Assembly (NCBI GenBank): GCA_009829735.1
Contig: CM020618.1
Location: 40,043,030-40,107,029, forward strand
Reading direction: 5' to 3'
DNA: 64,000 nucleotides
Source of the DNA: Pyropia yezoensis
Lineage: Eukaryota > Rhodophyta > Bangiophyceae > Bangiales > Bangiaceae
The notes beneath the pieces were generated by a model that saw nothing but the letters and a program-made list of their open reading frames with translations, made no database searches and was not told the origin of the DNA. Positions 1 through 8,312 of this stretch are shown here, piece by piece. The translations under genes were made by a program, and so were the position numbers. How positions within the stretch are numbered: the stretch's first letter is position 1; the number at the start of each line of letters is the position of its first letter.

Positions 1-278
1 ATATGGAGGGTACACGCTGCGCCTCTGCCATGGGCGTGGAGTGTCCAGGAGGAGGGCGGCCTGACCCCCAAACCCTATACCATCGCGTGTGCTTGCGCGG
101 TGGCCTCGCTCTTGTCCCCCCGAACTCTCCGTACACTTGCGACTGCACACGAACCGTTTTTTCCGACCAACACGCGCACCTTTCCTGGCATTCCGTTCAC
201 CGTACCCCGTCCCGCACATCCACCTGCCCACCCACCATCCTCATCCCCACCCCATCCCTCAACCCCCTCCCGTCCTCT
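1..278. other. Left flank, no gene seen
   Basis: This host DNA lies left of retrotransposon 1. Before the insertion it joined directly to position 11071, so it is probably the upstream region of the plus-strand ORF that starts at 11314. I see no convincing coding frame or motif in it. Confidence 0.5.
274..278. repeat. Target-site duplication, retrotransposon 1 (left copy)
   Basis: CCTCT directly abuts the left LTR and recurs at 11071-11075 after the right LTR. A 5-bp duplication is usual for Ty3/gypsy integrases. Confidence 0.93.
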
Positions 279-640
279 TGTAGCACAATAGGAATCCGTC
301 GCACGTCCACTCTCAGGGAACACTCACCAAGGGGGATCGGCACCAACGTCACCGGGAGGCCAAGGTTGCTGTCCTTGGAGCGCAAGCCACGGGACCAAGA
401 TGGGAGCCCAAATGGGAGGGGTTTGTTGTTCTACCTTGGCCGGCGGTGGATTCGCCACCGGCCCCCTCGTTATAAACCCTCGGAGACACTACTAACTACC
501 CTCCACCCCAAGATGCAAGTCCCTCTGGTCATACGTAACTTATAGATACCGTGACCAGCTCGGACTCTCAAATTGAAGTTAAGGATTAGAAGTAGCCCCC
601 CTAATATTAGGGTCACAATACGGACAACCATATTGCTACA
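279..640 (-). repeat. 3' LTR of retrotransposon 1
   Basis: This 362-bp repeat is identical, as far as I can read, to 10709-11070. It begins TGTAGC and ends GCTACA, so the termini form a short inverted repeat. On the plus strand it contains TATAAA at 471-476, pointing toward the antisense ORF at 1199, which could make this LTR an antisense promoter (inference). Confidence 0.96.
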
Positions 641-642
641 TA

Positions 643-652
643 TCCCCCCCTT
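643..652 (-). promoter_or_regulatory. Polypurine tract, retrotransposon 1
   Basis: Read on the minus strand, AAGGGGGGGA sits three bases before the 3' LTR. This is the expected place for the primer of plus-strand DNA synthesis. Confidence 0.8.
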
Positions 653-1198
653 AGATTCGGCCCGTCCTCGGGTCGAGTTGCATTCGGGTTACCGAATGTA
701 AGTGGGTCGCGTGACCGTTTACCAGTCGGGTGGGGCTTTGCGCCCCGTCGCGACAGACACCCCTTTTCGAGGTTGTCTGAGGGGGGTGCCCCCCTTTGTG
801 TGGTACCCACACACGATTCGTTTTCCGGACCGTTAAATTCCCGATGCGGGTTGCTGTTCACGACCCCCCTCTGAGGGGTGGTGCAAGCGGATCCGCCACC
901 AGGTGCCTGGTGGTAGGGGGGCCCCTCTCGTGTGGACGATTGAGTGGGGTCGGTTGGGGGTGACCCCCCTTGCTTACCCCGGGTGTGGGGGTGGCCCCGT
1001 CCCGCCCAGGTGCCTGGGTGGAGCGCGGTCGTAGCCCCGTGGGGCGCGGGTCCACCCGCGTGCCTGCGGCGCTTCTCGTGGCCGTTTGTGGTCATAAGCG
1101 CGGGTGCCCGCGCTTCCCTGGCTCGTCCCGGTTAACCCACCGTACCGGGTCGTAGCCGTCGACGGCTTGTGGGCGCGGGGGACTCCGCACCCGTTATC
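653..1198. other. Non-coding stretch with palindromes before the antisense ORF
   Basis: About 550 bp between the polypurine tract and the ATG of the antisense ORF. I find no long frame. It holds several inverted repeats: a G6-TG-C6 palindrome at 781-794, TGTGTG/CACACA arms at 797-813, 8-nt arms around TG at 896-913 (CCACCAGG/CCTGGTGG), and 6-nt arms around TG at 1005-1018 (CCCAGG/CCTGGG). The last two share the core AGGTGCCT. This may be the leader or promoter of the antisense ORF; that role is inferred from position only. Confidence 0.6.
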
Positions 1199-3694
1199 AT
1201 GTCCTATCCCCAGGTGCTTGAAGAGGAGGAAGACCTCCTGATCGGGGAGGAGATGGAGGACGACGCGCCTGTCGGTCCCGACGCCGCGCGTTACGGGGTG
1301 AGCTCGTCTGACGACGACGGGCCTGCGGTGTCCGTCCGTCTGTCGGCCGGAGGACTGTCGTCCGTGTGCAGCGGCACGACGGTGCCGTCGGCCGGCGGTC
1401 AACCCGGCGGTCAACCGCGCGTGGCGGCTTCTACCTCCTCTCTGCCGGCTGCCCGGATGGAGCCTGGTGCCGGTGCCGGCTCACCGCAGCTACCTCAAGA
1501 TGGTCCGCCCTGCGGCGGAGGTGGCGACCCGCAGCCGACTCCGGCTGGTCAAGGTGGTCCGGGTGTCCGGGCGGTGACTCCTCGAGGCGGTCCCGACGTT
1601 GACGCGGGTGGTGGTGGCGGTGCGACACCCGGTGCCTCGGGTCAAGACGGTGCGGGTGCCCGCACGGCCGGGGCTCCGGCTCCGGAGGCTGTCCAAGTGC
1701 CTTCCCCTTCCGAGGCGGGGGCTACGCCGACGGGTGGTGCCGGCGCCGGTACCATACCTGCGGTGCCGCGGGTGTCGAGCGGTCAAAACGCTCCTTCTCC
1801 CATGGCGGTTGACACCGGGAGTTACTCCAAGCGGGCGCCCGCCCTTCTTCTTCCTCCTCGGCCTCGTCCATCTCCGACGTCGGCCCCTCTGCCGGTGGTG
1901 CGTCCCCCGGCGCCCCCGATTCTTCCTGGTCCTGCCCGGGTTGCCCCGTTGGGTGGCGGCGTCGCCGTGGCGGCGGGTCAACCCGCCATGTCGGTGTCCG
2001 ACTTGGTGGCTCGGGTTAGAGGCCTCACGGTGCAAGAGTCGATGGAGTCCGATGGGCGCATGCGGGTGGACTTCCACCTGGTGCATCCCCGTGGAGAGTC
2101 CTCCCGGCGCGTCAAGGTGGACCCGAGCTGGGAGCGGGAGTTGGTGCGGCTGGTCAACCAGCCGAACGCGGTCCGGGTGGAACACCATTGGATCCTGAGT
2201 CAGCCGGACGACCGGCATGCGCAGCTCTGGCGCACCCGGGTGGGACGGGGTGAGGTCTACCTCGACCCCAACTTCGGGGTCTGCGACCTGATTGCTCCCG
2301 CGTTGCCGCGGGAGATTGACTACCCGGCTAGTGCTCGGGGGATTGCGGCGGCGGCGGAGCCGGTTGCGTTTGGGGAGACGGTGAGCAGTACCGGTCGGTA
2401 TCCCGACTTTGACTACTACCCGGGGGTACCCCCGTATCTGTCGTTGACGGCTCCCTACCCGCCCATGGCGGGGTTGAAGTCGGCGTCGAGTTGGCGACGT
2501 AACCATGGTGTCATGGCGGATGCGTTCCGCACGGATATAACGTGTGCGTTGCAGACCGGCAACGGTCGTGCTCCGGTATACACTCCCGTGCGCCCGCCGC
2601 TATGGCAGGAGGGGTGGGAACCCGCCCCTGCTTTCCAGTTTGACACCGGCTCCTGTCTTCGCTACTTCGGGAGTGTGTTGGCCTCGCGACCGGTCCACCC
2701 GTTGCAGGGTACCTTCACCCTTGAGGTTACCCTCGGGCAGGCTTCATCCTTCTTGCTGTCCATCCGCCGGCAGGGTCGTCTGTTTCATCTTCCGACGGGT
2801 GTCCGTCGGCACATCGCGCAGTTGGGCGTGGATCTGATAGCCGCCAAGACCGGGTTGGCCCGGGAGTTCGAAGCCCTGCTGGCTGTTCACGATGCCGTGA
2901 ACTGGGCTGGGGTGTTGGCCCTTCCCCCGTACCGGGACCCGCAGGCTGGGGCTTCCCCCTTGCCTCGTCACTCGTTGCGTGTCCGGCGTACTCAGCCGGG
3001 TGAGCCCAGTTGCCATGGGTGGGCATCCACCGAGGCTGTTGCTGACCTGGGTATTCCCATGGTTATCCATGACCCTCTTCAGGTCCTTGCTCCGTGGTTC
3101 GGTAACCCGATGCCGGCGGCGGTTGGCCGTCGTCCCCGAGAGTGGGGCTCTGTGGGTGGGGAGCGTGAGGTGTCCCGTCGTCGGGCGGAGTACCGCCGTG
3201 GTCACGGTGGAGCCTCTTCGGTAGGGTCCTACCGGGCCTCGTATCAGGTGCCACCGGCTCCGGTGGTAGCCGTGTCGGCTCCTGTGGCTCCTCTGGCTGC
3301 GTCAGTGTCACCTCCCGCCCCTGTCCTACATGACGGGGGTCCCCGTCTCTGGTATGAGGGCGTTGACGCCCTTGTTACCCGCGCAATGCGTGGGGGTCTC
3401 TCTGTTAGCTGGGGGGATATCCTCCCAGGTGCTGCGCTGGTTGGGTCAGCGCGTTGCTTCGGTGGCGTGCTGGACCGCCTCCAGAAAGCTCTGGAGGACG
3501 TGGAGGCTGGCCGCAGCACCCTCGTCCAGCTATGCACCGAGGTAACTCGGGTGGTCGACCGTGTGACATTGCCGACCGGTGGAGCACGGAGGTATACGCG
3601 CTTACGCGTGAGTGGCCTCCCTCGGGCAGTGGGTCTACCCACTGAGGAGTGCTATTGTTTGTGCGGGAGAGGGCCCAGGCAACCCTTATGGTAG
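1199..3694 (+). CDS. Antisense ORF of retrotransposon 1 (831 aa, unknown function)
   Basis: This long ORF lies on the strand opposite to gag-pol, between pol and the 3' LTR, and runs toward pol. The chosen start is the ATG at 1199; the frame is open upstream to a GTG at 1169. The N-terminus is acidic (an EEEEDLL run followed by EEMEDD). About 200 residues of Pro/Gly/Ala-rich disordered sequence follow, then a more globular part from about residue 265 containing the motifs PPYLSL, FGSVL and IRRQGRLFHLP. The same motifs in the same order occur in the antisense ORF of retrotransposon 2 (PPYL, FGSVM, VQRRGMLWHLP), so I regard the two as homologous. I recognise no catalytic motif. Antisense ORFs in this position are known in some plant Ty3/gypsy elements with unsettled roles. 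It might be a nucleic-acid-binding or accessory protein; no function is assigned. Confidence 0.8.
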   Translation: MSYPQVLEEEEDLLIGEEMEDDAPVGPDAARYGVSSSDDDGPAVSVRLSAGGLSSVCSGTTVPSAGGQPGGQPRVAASTSSLPAARMEPGAGAGSPQLPQDGPPCGGGGDPQPTPAGQGGPGVRAVTPRGGPDVDAGGGGGATPGASGQDGAGARTAGAPAPEAVQVPSPSEAGATPTGGAGAGTIPAVPRVSSGQNAPSPMAVDTGSYSKRAPALLLPPRPRPSPTSAPLPVVRPPAPPILPGPARVAPLGGGVAVAAGQPAMSVSDLVARVRGLTVQESMESDGRMRVDFHLVHPRGESSRRVKVDPSWERELVRLVNQPNAVRVEHHWILSQPDDRHAQLWRTRVGRGEVYLDPNFGVCDLIAPALPREIDYPASARGIAAAAEPVAFGETVSSTGRYPDFDYYPGVPPYLSLTAPYPPMAGLKSASSWRRNHGVMADAFRTDITCALQTGNGRAPVYTPVRPPLWQEGWEPAPAFQFDTGSCLRYFGSVLASRPVHPLQGTFTLEVTLGQASSFLLSIRRQGRLFHLPTGVRRHIAQLGVDLIAAKTGLAREFEALLAVHDAVNWAGVLALPPYRDPQAGASPLPRHSLRVRRTQPGEPSCHGWASTEAVADLGIPMVIHDPLQVLAPWFGNPMPAAVGRRPREWGSVGGEREVSRRRAEYRRGHGGASSVGSYRASYQVPPAPVVAVSAPVAPLAASVSPPAPVLHDGGPRLWYEGVDALVTRAMRGGLSVSWGDILPGAALVGSARCFGGVLDRLQKALEDVEAGRSTLVQLCTEVTRVVDRVTLPTGGARRYTRLRVSGLPRAVGLPTEECYCLCGRGPRQPLW

Positions 3695-4124
3695 CCGGGT
3701 AGTAGTGAGTATAAACTCATCCCCCTTTGGGGGCATTGCTTGCCTCTGTTTGCTGCCCTGGGGAGCACCCCTTCTGGCTCAGTGGTGCCTTGCCTCCCGT
3801 CCAACTTCTTCCGGTTGGTTCATGCTTGGGGAGGTCATCCTCCCTCACTTGGTGTCTTGGCTTGGGGAGGTCATCCTCCCGTGTAAGCCCCCTAGTTACT
3901 TCGATATTATCGGAGTTAGCCTTTACCTTTAAGTTAACTTATTAAGGTTCAGGTTTTACTTAGTTACCTAAGCTTAGCTCTACTTAGTTACCTAAGCTTG
4001 GTTCGACTTAGAAACCTAAGTCTGATTTGACTTAGAAACCTAAGTCTGCCGTAACCATGTCACACCCTACTTAGTAGGTATAAGCCTCACCCCCCAACAG
4101 CCGAAGTCGGTATCGGTTGGGTTG
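3695..4124. repeat. Convergent spacer with hairpins and 24-bp tandem repeats
   Basis: This spacer lies between the stops of the antisense ORF (+) and pol (-). It contains two copies of a 17-nt hairpin, GGGGAGGTCATCCTCCC, at 3828-3844 and 3864-3880. It then has exactly four 24-bp tandem units at 3958-3981, 3982-4005, 4006-4029 and 4030-4053. Each unit starts ACTTAG, and its first 15 bases form a near-palindrome (CTTAGNNACCTAAG). Its position between converging frames suggests RNA 3'-end formation or a barrier between sense and antisense transcripts; that is inference. Confidence 0.85.
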
Positions 4125-7100
4125 TTACAGTAGGCGTCGTCGCCTCATGTAAGGCATGAGGAGTTGGCGGGGTATGTTTGCCGCCTGTTCCCAGGTGGGT
4201 GAGTCGTATCCGACCCACATAACCTTGACGTACCAGGGTCCTGGTAGGTCCGGGTCGGTGTGTCCGACCACGCTCTCTACTTGGTTTGGAATCCCATCCG
4301 GTCCCACCGGGTCATCTGATCGGTGGGTTGTAAGGGCTTCATGTAGCAACCCAGCCGGTACCGGCTGAGGCTGTTCCGGCTTCGGAGCAGGTGTGACATC
4401 ATTCATGCTGATGCGTTGAATCTCCGTATCGGAGTGTAAGATAACAGAGTGGTCATCTCTGTGGAGGATCTGGTACGGTCCCTTGACCGGTTGCATAAGC
4501 TTGTTCCCTCGGAACTTCTGGTGTCTGATATAGACCCAGTCACCTGTTACCAGAGTTGCGTTGCGCACCCGTAGTCGGGCGTCGAAGTTCTTCTTATATC
4601 GAAGTTGTGTTCTGTCAAGGGCACCCTTGAGCTTAGGAATCATCCACGATAGCTTGGCCAACCAAGCTAGGTGGATGCGTTCGGCGGGTCGGCCCTTCGG
4701 TGTATCATACCGAGTGCACCTGCCGGGTGGCAGCGTCAGGTTACCGACGCCTAGTGGCATGACCCACTCCAGCGGAGCAATGTTTGTGCTCCGATGTGGC
4801 CTGGCATTGTATGCCAGGGTGAGTACGGACAGAAGCCTGTCCCAAGTGTTCGTGTGCTCGGCCACGTAGCACTGTAGCATCTTTACGATGGTGCGGTTGA
4901 ACCGCTCCACCTGCCCGTTGGACTGCGGGTGGTAGTCGGATGCCCGACGTGGTTCGATACCGAACATGCCCAGGACCTTTGTGCAGAATGCCGACGTAAG
5001 GTTTGCTCCGTTATCGGAGAGGAGTTGCTTCATGACTCCGTATGCACTGATCCAGTGGTCAACCACTGCGTTCATGATCGTGTATGCCGTATCATTCGGG
5101 ATGGCTGCCGCTCTTGACAGCTTAGTGAATCGGTCAGACATGACCAGGATGTACCTGTTCCCTTCTTCCGTTATCGGAAGTGGCCCGAGTATGTCGATAG
5201 CGACTTGTTCGTTGGGCCCATCAGGTGGGAATAGCTTCATGGCAGACGCCTGCCTATGTAGACTCATGCGGTTACGTGCACAGGGGTGGCATCCCCTTAC
5301 GTGGTCGACCACGTCGACGGCCATTGCTGGCCAGTAGAAGAACCTTCGCATTGCTGCGAACATACGTGAACCCCCCGGATGTCCGGCTGTAGGGTTCTCA
5401 TGTTCTCGTTCCATGACGGCTTGCCGTAAGGACACGGGAACCACGACTTGATGTCGTCCATCGGCGGGTGCCCGCCGGTATATGAGTCCGTCTTCGTTCT
5501 CGGAGAAGATGCCGGCCGTACCGGCCAGGAGGTTAGCACGATGACGTCTACAGTCATCGTCGTTGGCCTGTGCCTCGCGGAAGTCCGCGAGGGTCAATGG
5601 GCACGCAAGGTGTGCCATGGTATGGTCAACCATACCCTGGGTAGCATTACCCACCATGCACACCGGTACCACCGGGATGTCCTCGTCCACCGGGCGGGTA
5701 TCCCCGCTCGGGGTGTCGAGTCGAGACAACGCGTCTCCGAGGTGGTGGGTTGACCCAGCCTTATACACCGTGCGGTAGTCGTGCTCGGCCATCTTCAGCC
5801 TCCATCGGGCTAGCCTCCCATGGCTATCGGAATCCTTGTCACCAAGGTTGAGGAGCCATCGTAGGGGTTCGTGGTCGGACCTCACGATGAACCTGGAGCC
5901 CTCCAGGTATGGACGGAGCAGTTGCACTGCCCATATAACTCCGAGGCATTCACGCTCGGTAGCACTATCGTTCCGCTCAGCCGGGTTGAGTGTCCGGCTG
6001 AAGTACCCTACCGGACGTAGGTCCGGGATAGCGTTGTCGGTACCTATCAACGTCTCTCGCTGTAACAGGGTGCATCCCACTTGTGTATCACACGCATCGA
6101 CATCGATGACGAAGGTACCCCGTCTATGCGGTAACGCAAGGACGGGTGGGGCTAGTAGGGCTCGCTTCAGCGACTCGAATGCCTCCTCTTCGCTAGGCGA
6201 AGGGGGTTGGAGTACCTTGGGTAAGGTACTGCTCGTAAGAACCGTTAACGGTTTAGCTATCCGAGCGAAGTCCTTGACGAACCGTCGGTATACATTGCAC
6301 ATTCCCAGGAAGCTCTTGAGCTGCGTCTGGGTGTTAGGGAACCGGGCATCCCGGAGTGCCCGGGTATTGGCTTCGAGTACCCCTAGTTTACCAGGGGTTA
6401 TCTGGTGGCCCAGATACTCGACCGTCTGTTGGAAGAAGGCGCACTTCTTCAGACGCAGGGTTACCCCGGCGTTCCTCAAGAGGGTGAGTACCTCGTCCAC
6501 ATGTTGCACATGGTCATCCATGCTACGCGAGAAGACGATGACGTCATCGAGGTACACTAGGCAGTTACGCCACTTCACCCTCGACAGTATGATGTCGATA
6601 GCCCGCTGGAATGTAGCGGGGGCGTTGGACAATCCGAAGGGCATCCTTAGGAACTCGTACACTCCACTGTGACAGACGAATGCCGTCTTGGGAATATCCT
6701 CGTCCGCCACCGGGATCTGCCAGTATCCGGCATTGCAGTCGATGGTGGTAAACACCGTAGCCTCCCCCAGGGAGTCGATGCATTCATCCAACCTTGGTAA
6801 AGGGTATGAGTCCTTCTTGGTAACCAAGTTGAGGCGTCGATAATCGATGCAAAACCGAGGGGTTTGATCCTTCTTCGGCACAATAACGACTGGGGCACCC
6901 CATTCCGACATCGAAGGTCGGATCACCTTAGCTTCACTCATCCTCTTCACTTCTCCATCAACGATCTCTCGTTGCATAGGTCCCGCTCGGTGCGGTTGTG
7001 AGCGGGCGGGTCGTGCGCCTGGTACCAGGTCTATACGATGTTGGGTTGCCCCAATGGTCCCCAAGGCCCCGCCTGTCCACATAACGTCATGCTTTCTTAG

Positions 7101-8312
7101 CATCCGTCGTACCCCTTCGGCTACCGAAGGGGGAAGGTGGTCGAGGTCAGCCTCGGCCAGTGCCTTCAAGGCCTCTTGGTCCTTTGGCGGCAGGTCCGCC
7201 GGAGCCGCCGATGGGTTAGGCTTCCCGTCATCGGGTTGCTGTCGCTCGGTGGTCTCGGCGACCGCCAGTACTTCAAGTGGTTCCACTTGACCTTCCTTAT
7301 CAGGGGTAAGGATATCTCCTTCGTAGAGTTCGGCAATCCCGAGGATAGTTCCCTTCGGGAGGGTGACTGCCTTACGGCGGTAGTTCGCCATCACTAGGAG
7401 GGACGACCCTCCTGCTGGGAGGTCTATGAGACCGTTGGCCATGGTCAACCCATGGCGCTTGTACGTCCGTAGGTTGGACTGGACTCTGCAGATGCCTGCG
7501 AGGTCGCAGTTAACCGGGAGGACTGTCTCTGACAACGGCTCAAAGCGAGTTCGCTTGGCCAACCGAAGTGTCTTCGGCTCGACGCTTGCGTACACCGCAG
7601 CCACGTTAACGTGGCTTCCTTGTAGCGTCAGGTCCCTGACGATAGCCGTATGTCCTCGCTTCGTCCCGTCGGCTTCTTGAAGCTCGACGGTCCTCCGGCC
7701 TGGCCGGATTGCATCAACGTGAACGTTGATGAAGGTGCACCCCAGTATGCAGGGCACCGATAGCGTTTCACATACCAGGAAGTCAACTTCCGTGGTGAGA
7801 TCCCCGATGGTAACCTGCAGCGACATCGCTGCGGTCGTACGAATGAGTCGACCATTCGCGTCCTTGATGGTGGGTCCCCGAGTCACTCTGACTCGTGGAA
7901 GCCACTTGTCCGGGAGGGTATCCTTCCGGATAAGGTTGGGTCCAGCCCCTGTGTCCAGTACAGGGTAGTACGATCGTGTCGACTGGGGGTCAACCCCCAG
8001 TGTGGCTGATACCTTGAAGTTCTCCAAGGTAAACAACACATGTCCTACACCGATATCCGGTGTAGCTCGGGCATCCTGAACAGGGCCCTTGTCTGGTTCA
8101 ACGTGACGGGGCTTCCCGTCCTCTCCTCCCAACCTTGGAGGTTGGTCATCAATCCCCTGACGCCGTGTCGTCGGGGCCGGAAGGTGTACCCGGGGGTTGA
8201 TGCGGCGTCGGCTCAACCGCGCTCTCCGTGGGGCTTTCCCCGCGGTACTCCGGGGTGGCTTGCTTGGGTAACCCCAGCGCCCCCCGGTTATCCTTCCTCT
8301 TACTCGTTTCCC
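4125..8312 (-). CDS. pol: Pol polyprotein, retrotransposon 1 (frameshift product)
   Basis: Encodes protease, reverse transcriptase/RNase H and integrase that copy the element and insert it. The frame is open from upstream of 8312 to the stop at 4125 but has no usable ATG at its 5' end (the first possible start, at 8216, is TTG), which fits expression from gag by -1 frameshifting at 8306-8312. Residues are counted from 8216. The aspartic protease motif DTGAG is near residue 87. The RT active site YLDD is near 554. The RNase H core follows (FVIDVDACD, then SDHEPL). The integrase zinc finger is H..H..CxxC (EHEN, GHPGG, CHPC). The catalytic D, D, E are all present (AIDILG, LSDNGA, GQVERFN). The last ~60 residues match a chromodomain (WYVKVMWVGYDSPTWE), which targets integration to marked chromatin in chromoviruses. 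No internal stop was found. Confidence 0.96.
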   Translation of the reverse strand, partial: GKRVRGRITGGRWGYPSKPPRSTAGKAPRRARLSRRRINPRVHLPAPTTRRQGIDDQPPRLGGEDGKPRHVEPDKGPVQDARATPDIGVGHVLFTLENFKVSATLGVDPQSTRSYYPVLDTGAGPNLIRKDTLPDKWLPRVRVTRGPTIKDANGRLIRTTAAMSLQVTIGDLTTEVDFLVCETLSVPCILGCTFINVHVDAIRPGRRTVELQEADGTKRGHTAIVRDLTLQGSHVNVAAVYASVEPKTLRLAKRTRFEPLSETVLPVNCDLAGICRVQSNLRTYKRHGLTMANGLIDLPAGGSSLLVMANYRRKAVTLPKGTILGIAELYEGDILTPDKEGQVEPLEVLAVAETTERQQPDDGKPNPSAAPADLPPKDQEALKALAEADLDHLPPSVAEGVRRMLRKHDVMWTGGALGTIGATQHRIDLVPGARPARSQPHRAGPMQREIVDGEVKRMSEAKVIRPSMSEWGAPVVIVPKKDQTPRFCIDYRRLNLVTKKDSYPLPRLDECIDSLGEATVFTTIDCNAGYWQIPVADEDIPKTAFVCHSGVYEFLRMPFGLSNAPATFQRAIDIILSRVKWRNCLVYLDDVIVFSRSMDDHVQHVDEVLTLLRNAGVTLRLKKCAFFQQTVEYLGHQITPGKLGVLEANTRALRDARFPNTQTQLKSFLGMCNVYRRFVKDFARIAKPLTVLTSSTLPKVLQPPSPSEEEAFESLKRALLAPPVLALPHRRGTFVIDVDACDTQVGCTLLQRETLIGTDNAIPDLRPVGYFSRTLNPAERNDSATERECLGVIWAVQLLRPYLEGSRFIVRSDHEPLRWLLNLGDKDSDSHGRLARWRLKMAEHDYRTVYKAGSTHHLGDALSRLDTPSGDTRPVDEDIPVVPVCMVGNATQGMVDHTMAHLACPLTLADFREAQANDDDCRRHRANLLAGTAGIFSENEDGLIYRRAPADGRHQVVVPVSLRQAVMEREHENPTAGHPGGSRMFAAMRRFFYWPAMAVDVVDHVRGCHPCARNRMSLHRQASAMKLFPPDGPNEQVAIDILGPLPITEEGNRYILVMSDRFTKLSRAAAIPNDTAYTIMNAVVDHWISAYGVMKQLLSDNGANLTSAFCTKVLGMFGIEPRRASDYHPQSNGQVERFNRTIVKMLQCYVAEHTNTWDRLLSVLTLAYNARPHRSTNIAPLEWVMPLGVGNLTLPPGRCTRYDTPKGRPAERIHLAWLAKLSWMIPKLKGALDRTQLRYKKNFDARLRVRNATLVTGDWVYIRHQKFRGNKLMQPVKGPYQILHRDDHSVILHSDTEIQRISMNDVTPAPKPEQPQPVPAGLLHEALTTHRSDDPVGPDGIPNQVESVVGHTDPDLPGPWYVKVMWVGYDSPTWEQAANIPRQLLMPYMRRRRLL

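Noticed and set aside
3958-4053. Regular 24-bp repeats resembling a small CRISPR array
   Set aside because: The units are contiguous, without unique spacers, lie inside a eukaryotic retrotransposon and have no cas genes nearby.
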